From Mnemiopsis leidyi (taxonomy: Eukaryota; Ctenophora; Tentaculata; Lobata; Bolinopsidae): a stretch of DNA of 64,000 bases. Below, one piece after another: positions 58,116 to 64,000 of the stretch; the stretch's first letter is position 1; each line of letters starts with the position of its first letter. Location of the stretch: assembly GCA_000226015.1 (NCBI GenBank), contig JH153076.1, positions 70,250 through 134,249 on the forward strand, read 5' to 3'. Both the position numbers and the translations under genes were made by a program. Below the pieces are notes generated by a model, which saw only the letters and a list, made by a program, of their open reading frames with translations, was not told the origin of the DNA and ran no database searches.

Positions 58116-59359
58116 TGCACCTTTCGTTGTTTCCAGGGGGAATTGAGCACGGAAAATGGTTGTTAAATAGTCAGATGGTTACTGGATCAAATATCATATT
58201 TTGATTCTAATTATTAAATCTATCTGGCCCATGAAGCATAATGACACACTGTAACTGGGTTCTAAAATGACCGTTTATTATTAAAGCGATGAGTTTTAAT
58301 ACTTTCAACACTACTTATAAACAAATAATTTGAGGATGTGTATTTGATTAGCTTCGTGCTGCACACGTCTGCTGCTACACTGCATTTGGGGTGTGCAGCA
58401 GGCAACTGTAGCTGTGCTATTGAATTGATATATTTTATATTTTGATTGCTGTCGAAAATGAAAATTAATGTTTTATTGAAAAATTATTGTTTTATCAAAA
58501 AATGATACAGCACTCCCATTTCGTATTGACCTGACCTAAATGATTTCCTTCTATTTGATACTTAATTTTGCATTTAAAATAAAGTTTCAATAAGGTAATG
58601 AAAATCACTAATGCCCTATTTACTTTAGTCTGTTAAGATCAAATGTTTCTGCTGGTATAAAAATTTATGTTTTCTTTTCATTCATATGTAATCACCCTTT
58701 TAGGAATGTGCAGGCGAACATTAAATGATTTGCCCTTTGAAATAGTTTTAGTCCAGAAATGGGCATCAGAAACGAAATGTACTAAGCTAATGGGAACATA
58801 GTTGACATCTAAAAGTGAGGGAGTGGACCAAAAGCATAGCAATCTATAACATATGTACCTCATTAGTCGTTGAAAGGGCCATCTTTTGGATATATCCAGG
58901 TTGATGTTGCTCACATTCGCTGCTGGGGATGAGAACAATATCCACTCTCTGGAAATCCATGGTTGAGGGGTAGATGAGGTGGGTCTCCGTTTTAAAATCT
59001 AGAATCTTCCAGGTGCCCCTTCAGTACAACTATAAAAGCCTAGATACAGGTGTATTCAGTAGTCAATGACTAAACACGGTTATTTGACATAAATGACAAG
59101 ATGGCGACTGGACTTGGGACCAGTTCACAGTACATTACATTAATGCCCTCTGAATACCATGGGCTAGCTCAAATTATTTGTATAATAGTAGTGTTGAAAG
59201 TATAGTGTACATTCAAATACAAATCTACCCAGACCTCCTATACAGGAGGTAGGGTGTTTGATTCCCAAATCCTCAATACTATCTATGAGTCTGTGAGGCC
59301 CCACATATAACCTTGAGAGACCTGTTTAGTTATTTGCTTCAACACTCAGAAGTAAAATA
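58116..59359. other. Unassigned; possible further fragments of the decayed gene
   Basis: The minus frame 58938-58678 is open (LLDVNYVPISLVHFVSDAHF near its middle) and an ATG frame from 58963 ends at a donor-like GAG|GTACAT. They may belong with the decayed region downstream. 58981-59052 is an arm of an inverted repeat, and 59171-59200 matches 34962-34991. Confidence 0.35.
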
Positions 59360-59908
59360 CAGTCATCCCCCGATTTACCAGGCTTTTCGGGGGAAAGCAA
59401 AAATGCATGGTAAATTGGGGAACCTGGTAAATTTGGGGAGTGCTATTTTGGGCCCGAAATTGGGTCTAAATTTTCTTTTATAAGTCTATATACCGTCTTA
59501 TGTGTCTTTGGTGAGAAAGGACTGCTGTTAAAAGATGTACGTAACTACACTAGCAGTCCTTTTTCTCTTACAAAAAAATCCCTCTACCTTACACCATGTC
59601 AGATAGTGAATGACATGACACTATTCTTTTCCTTTCACATCATATCCTTGCATGAACAGGGCAAGATCCAACCATCCAAGGACCGATGTGGAGCAGAACG
59701 ATAATGCCTATCGTAATACATATGAGAACACTAGGCCGTTGAGCTATCATAGTGCTGTCAGAGTCACGCTAGTGTGTCATATGTTGTATTTGTATTTGTA
59801 TTTGTTACACCTGTACCCAGGCTTTTACAGTTATACTGAAGGGGCTCCTGGAAGATTCTAGATTTTTTAGTAAAACTCAAAATTAGTAAAACTCAAAAAC
59901 GGAGACCC
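58981..59908. repeat. Inverted repeat pair (58981-59052 and 59808-59908)
   Basis: The reverse complement of 58981-59052 matches 59808-59908, sharing TACTGAAGGGG, CCTGGAAGATTCTAGATTTT and ACGGAGACCC; the second copy has an insertion made of a duplicated AGTAAAACTCAAAA. The second copy lies inside the pogo-like element. Confidence 0.85.
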
Positions 59909-60269
59909 TCCTCATTTAAGTACTTAACCCTCAATCACGGTTTCCCGGTCATTCGGCTGAGTCGACCGAAGAAGATTGCATAGGCAAATGCCCTTAGCGC
60001 ACTCCTCTAGGATTGGCCGATCTGGGAATTGAACCCCCAATCTTCTGCATAGAATGTCGAGGTAGATACCACTACACCACCAACCCATGTTTATAGGGAC
60101 GGGAATGCAGGGGATCACATATCAGTTACCACTGCACACAAACTTGTTATAAATTTCCATAGCAGCAAAATTTAAAAAAAAAGTTCGAAAATTTTTTAGC
60201 TAAAGTAAAATGTCAGGGGAAAGGAATGAAGCCCGGTAAATCCGGGCTCGGTTAATCGGGGGATGACTG
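59360..60269. mobile_element. Non-autonomous pogo/Tigger-like element, about 910 bp
   Basis: Starts CAGTCATCCCCCGATTTACC and ends with GGTTAATCGGGGGATGACTG, with TA on each outer side as target duplication. Subterminal repeats of GGTAAATTGGGG and GGTAAATCCGGG occur at the two ends. No transposase frame is present. It contains a tRNA-like SINE head and one arm of an inverted repeat, so it is composite. CAG...CTG ends with a TA target are typical of the pogo branch of Tc1/mariner. Confidence 0.82.
60010..60088 (-). mobile_element. tRNA-like SINE head or tRNA pseudogene
   Basis: On the minus strand an A box (TGGTGTAGTGG, 60079-60069) is followed 33 bp later by a B box (GGTTCAATTCC, 60035-60025), the pol III promoter of tRNA genes. 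The acceptor-stem ends (TGGGTTGG and the sequence after the B box) do not pair, so it is not a working tRNA. Confidence 0.75.
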
Positions 60270-61081
60270 TATCTAGTATAAAGCTAATTACATTAGACCA
60301 GACTAATGGGAATGTTTCGTTTTTTTCCGGCGGGATAGGGTGTTTGAATCCCAGACCCCCAATCCTAGATGATTCTGCAAAGGGCATTGCATATGCCTCA
60401 TTTGATAAAAACTTCAAGCTAAAACTAGCAGCATAATGTAAAGCCCCGCACTGCAGGGGGATGCCGAATTTAGGGGGCTCTGACTTGCAGCACCCCTGTG
60501 GTGAAAATGTGCCCCTATGTCCCAAATATCACCCTGTGAGAGCTGTTAAAATATTTGTTTCAGCACTTGATAGTGTACAAAGGCCCAAGCTAATTACGTT
60601 AGGCCAGATTGATGAGAATATATTGTTTTTTCCGGCAAGCAGTGAAACAAATATATCAGTGAAACAAATATATCATTTTTTGCCGATTACCATATTACAT
60701 CAAAAACGAAAAGTTAACATATGAATTAGAATACTTAATAGATTGATTGCATGGTCTTCACCCTTAGATTGTCATAGATATAGGTTGACGGGGCAAAGGA
60801 ATGAGCTTGCTATTCGCTTTTACTCACACCACAACGTCAACCCAGTGAATCTTTTTAGACAACGGGCATGTACTAGCGAGGGTGTTTGATATCTAGATCC
60901 CCAATTCAAGAGGAATCCTCAAAAGGCATTCGACGATGCATCAGCTGTAAAAACTAAAAGCTAAAACCAGTGGCGTAACGTAAGTCCTTGCACTGCAGGG
61001 GCACCGAATTTGAGGGTGCCAACCTGCAAGATGTCTGCAGTGAAAACGTGCATTCAAGTCCCAAATATTTATTGGTTATTT
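60270..61081 (+). repeat. Diverged copies of an interspersed repeat
   Basis: Two plus-strand copies (about 60275-60560 and 60850-61081) share GGGTGTTTGA near their start, then GCATTGCATATGCCTCA-like text, then GCACTGCAGGGG, CCGAATTT and CCTGCAG. A shorter head lies at about 59240-59340 and a minus copy at about 62165-62260. The GTTTGAATCCC motif at 60343 resembles a decayed B box, so a tRNA-derived SINE is possible. Confidence 0.7.
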
Positions 61082-61527
61082 GATTCAAAACTCAGAAAAA
61101 TTAATTAATTAATTAATAAATCTAACATCATGATTGAGTAAAAGAATAACAATTAACCCAACCAATGCCCCTATTTGTGGGCTTAAATGGAGCAAAATTA
61201 ATAAAAAGTTTAATATGGCTGTAAAATTAAAGAAAACACATAAATTTAACTGCCCACAATATGGAACAACTAAGCATTCAATAAAGGTTTAAAAAGTTCA
61301 GTAAGGTCATGCATAAATAACAGTTAGTTCTGATTAGTTAAATCGAATTGTTCTTTGTTTAGCTGATTTAAGTTAACTTATCTGATTTTATTGCTGGCTG
61401 CTTATAATTTATATAAAACAAGGCCGTGGGCCGTTTAAAGATTTAAAAAACAATACAATACATTCAAATTCAATAAAATTCTGTTTTAAAAATTGTAGAA
61501 AAATAAAACTGTAATTTATGAAATAAA

Positions 61528-62442
61528 ATCCTGCAGCCAGCATTCCTTAGAAACAGATTCCAGTACAGGTGTCGTTGTCCACCGTAGGTCATTCTGCACC
61601 GTTACCATACCTTATCAGGTGGGAATTCCCACCACACCAGTTGAGAATGCTCAACAAAGGGGTAGAATGTGAACTGGTGCTTCGAGATAGGGCGTTTCCC
61701 ACTGCTGTGGGGCCATTTTCTTAAAGCTTAGTGGGTCCAGAAACCCAGAAGTCAAAACTCAGAAGTCGAATATCAAGTATAAAGCTGAATAATTTAGACT
61801 GCATTGATGCTGAGAATGTATCGTTTGTCAGGCGAGCAAAGCAAGCTAGCTGTGGATGGGGCGCAAAATTAATCAGCAGGGGGCGCTGTGAACTAATGTT
61901 ATCTAAAACTGATAAATTTTTAGCTAAATACCCAGAAATTTGACTCAGTTCTGAAAACACAATACACAATTGTTTGAACAGAGTTTTATTGAGTAACACA
62001 TCATTGCACTTAATTAATCATATGCTCCCATGTGCCGGCATATACCCAATTATTCTTTCAATTTTGACGTCCAATGCTGTTCAAAGTATGCAATACTCGT
62101 GTTTTCTTTAAATCATATGACTACCGAAAACTGAAGCGAATGAATGAACAGCTCTCACCAGGTGATGTTTGTGACATTTTCACAACAGGGGTGTTGCAGG
62201 TTGGCGCCCCCTAAATCCTGCGGGGCCTTACGCCACTGGTAAGGACTAAGGTGTAATTGCTAGTGCCTTTAGAAAGGGTCACAGATTAGTTCATCAAAAT
62301 TTAGGTAATTTCGTCCCCCAGTGGAGGCTCTGGTGTGGTGGGAATTCCCACCTTATAGTGTATGGTCACGGTAAAGAACGGCCTGCAGTGTACAACGCTA
62401 TCCCTGCTGGAATCTGATACAAGAGATTGTGGCTGCAAGATT
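61528..62442. mobile_element. Terminal-inverted-repeat element, about 915 bp
   Basis: Arms of about 113 bp, 61528-61640 and 62330-62442, are imperfect inverted complements: GGTGGGAATTCCCACC plus ACACCAG is exact, and outward AGATTCCAG and CTTGCAGCCA-type stretches also match. The inside holds a minus copy of the neighbouring interspersed repeat and no transposase. Family unknown; foldback-like. Confidence 0.7.
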
Positions 62443-62583
62443 ATTCTTCTATTTACATCAAAATTACTTACTTACTTACGTACTTACTTACTGAATTTCT
62501 ATACAATTGTTTTAACAGAGTTTTATTGAGTTGAACATCATTGCACTTCATAAATCATATGCTCCCATGTGCCGGCATATACA
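61977..62583 (+). repeat. Direct repeat pair of about 70 bp
   Basis: 61977-62045 and 62514-62583 share AACAGAGTTTTATTGAG and CATATGCTCCCATGTGCCGG plus CATATAC. One copy is inside and the other just outside the preceding inverted-repeat element. Confidence 0.85.
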
Positions 62584-63059
62584 TGTATTTAGACCTTAAA
62601 TTCGAGTGTATTAGCTAATATTAATTGAATTTTGAAATTTTAAGAAACTGTTGGAGACTTGATGCTATGATGGTGGCTTCATAACTTGCTATTTTATGTA
62701 AATATATATAGCGATAAATTCGGACATGTTAAATTAGTTAAATTAGTAGTTAACGCGAACGGTTAGAAACAGCTTGTAAGAGCTATCTGCAATTTGTGCA
62801 TGGTCTTTCAATGCATGACGGGACAGTTTTTCATCATTCATAAATTCTTAGATGTTCCAAAATCTGGGCACTTAGATTTTGCAGTTGCTTTAAATCTAAC
62901 AAGATCTTTTCATTAACTTTGTTCGACTTATGTCCACAAATACAAAATAGGGGCATTGACTTGCTAAATTGTTGATTTTTACCTAGCCACGATATTAGAT
63001 TGCATAATGAATTAATTTCCCCCCTCTGCACTCAGTTTTTGTTGCTTTATAACCTATCA
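62584..63059. other. Nothing recognised
   Basis: AT-rich sequence with only short chance ORFs. Confidence 0.5.
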
Positions 63060-63770
63060 GAGGGGACTGTAGAGAGAGCCGCGCAGCGCCTTGCTAAGCC
63101 AACATCGCCATGTGTCTCACGCTGCGCGCGCCCTATCGGGACGAAATTTTTCGTCGCGCGTCCGTCCTAATTTCGCGCTAAGCTCGCACAGGGATTTACG
63201 TGTTCAGCAAGACAAAATCAAACAAGCGTCGCGCGCGGCGCGTTACCGGGCGTTGCGCGACTCTCTCTACGTTTCCCTCCGTTCGCAAGGTAAGCGGCGC
63301 GGCGTTAGCACCTGGTTTTGCTCTAACCAGAGCCCTTTTGCACGCCTCGCGCGCGCCACCAGAGTTGGCGTGCGTAAGCACCTGGTTAGGTGATCTAAAC
63401 AACTGGTTAGGTCAAAGGTTAACAGTACAGTAGCGCGTACTCTTTCGTTATTTTCAATTTTTATATTTTCCTGTCGCTTCGAATGAGGGTCAGATAAATA
63501 AACTGCAACATTGCAAAACCATCAAATCAGGATAGTCTGTATGTGCGCGCTACTCCAAATGTGGACAAATTGCCAGCTCGCTCAATTAGCTGTTGCTAAA
63601 TCAACGTAGATCTCAACGGGCAATGCGCGTCTAAAATTTTTTTGAAATTCGCCAGGCCAGAAATGCGTGACAGCGTGTGATGGCCGCGACAGTAGGTTAT
63701 CAACCTACAACACGACGTAGATCTGTAATTCGTGCTTCGCGCTCCGTTTCGGGTTGCTAAAATTGAAGTG
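63060..63770. other. CpG-rich patch
   Basis: Dense CG dinucleotides (GCGCGC, CGTCGCGCG, CGCGCGCGCC) from 63080 to 63365 and thinner to 63740, in an otherwise AT-rich region. ORFs of 65-100 codons occur on both strands only because stops are scarce. It contains the short repeat GTAAGCACCTGGTTAGG around 63374 and a similar GTTAGCACCTGGTTTTG near 63303. Promoter island or foreign or mobile DNA are both possible. Confidence 0.6.
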
Positions 63771-63931
63771 ATTACGTTTTATTAGAACGGTAGATGGATA
63801 TAATCTCGTCAAGGTTATACGTGTTTAGCAAACATGAAACAGCTGTGTGGGCGAACTGGCGACCAGTCCAAATTTATTGTAATAATTAACCATTGCCATT
63901 GCCGAGCCAACATATTACTATTAGCCCTGTG

Positions 63932-64000
63932 GAGTAGAAAGAGGAGAGAGGAGAGAAGAGAAGAGGAGAGAGGAGAGAGGAGAAAGGAGAGAGAGGAGAG
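63932..64000. repeat. (GGAGA)n purine microsatellite
   Basis: Irregular GAGAG/GGAGA repeats running to the window end. Confidence 0.95.

Noticed and set aside
60010-60088. Functional tRNA gene
   Set aside because: A and B boxes are present but the acceptor stem does not pair, so it was kept only as a SINE head or pseudogene.
63091-63433. ORFs of 68-100 codons on both strands
   Set aside because: Stop codons are rare in the CpG-rich patch; no domain, and both strands are equally open.

Overview
The window is animal nuclear DNA from an invertebrate. It is about 60 percent A+T, with spliced genes carrying GT-AG introns, TATA boxes, AATAAA signals, a homeobox gene, SR and hnRNP RNA-binding proteins, many short tandem repeats, and DNA-transposon and SINE debris. 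I see no operons of bacterial type, no CRISPR array and no prokaryotic ribosome sites. The sequence does not fix the phylum. No gene continues off either edge with confidence. Both edges are purine-rich (GA) microsatellites, and there are three N-gaps (63-72, 21149-21159, 40973-40986).

Most genes are assemblies of short exons. I built each model by hand by requiring consensus splice sites and matching intron phase. Left part (0-24 kb): a sparse stretch with low-confidence exons, then two unrecognised but well-supported plus-strand genes: a 6-exon, 212-residue protein (14197-18991) and a 6-exon, 273-residue helical protein (20528-23827). Middle (25-41 kb): two neighbouring minus-strand hnRNP-type genes, each with two RRMs and a Gly/Tyr-rich tail (25633-28255 and 30949-32581); a small three-exon plus-strand gene (35003-36967) converging on an intronless minus-strand homeodomain gene with an abnormal DNA-recognition helix (37223-37939); and a two-exon minus-strand small basic protein gene (39683-40106), followed by a 27-bp tandem array with a MITE.

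Right part (46-64 kb): a 5-exon gene for a roughly 1500-residue SR/RRM protein with its own TATA box (46173-52697); a minus-strand run of two intronless nucleoside diphosphate kinase genes and ribosomal protein eL15 (57386 down to 54797); a decayed coding region; and from 59 kb on mainly mobile-element remnants (a pogo-like TIR element carrying a tRNA-like SINE head, inverted-repeat elements, diverged repeat copies) and a CpG-rich patch near 63 kb.

Functional theme: several confident genes serve gene expression (SR/RRM protein, two hnRNPs, eL15, homeodomain protein). The most unusual items are the homeodomain lacking Asn51 and ending at position 55, the tandem amplification of a splice acceptor inside an intron, the altered second NDP kinase, and the two orphan multi-exon genes.
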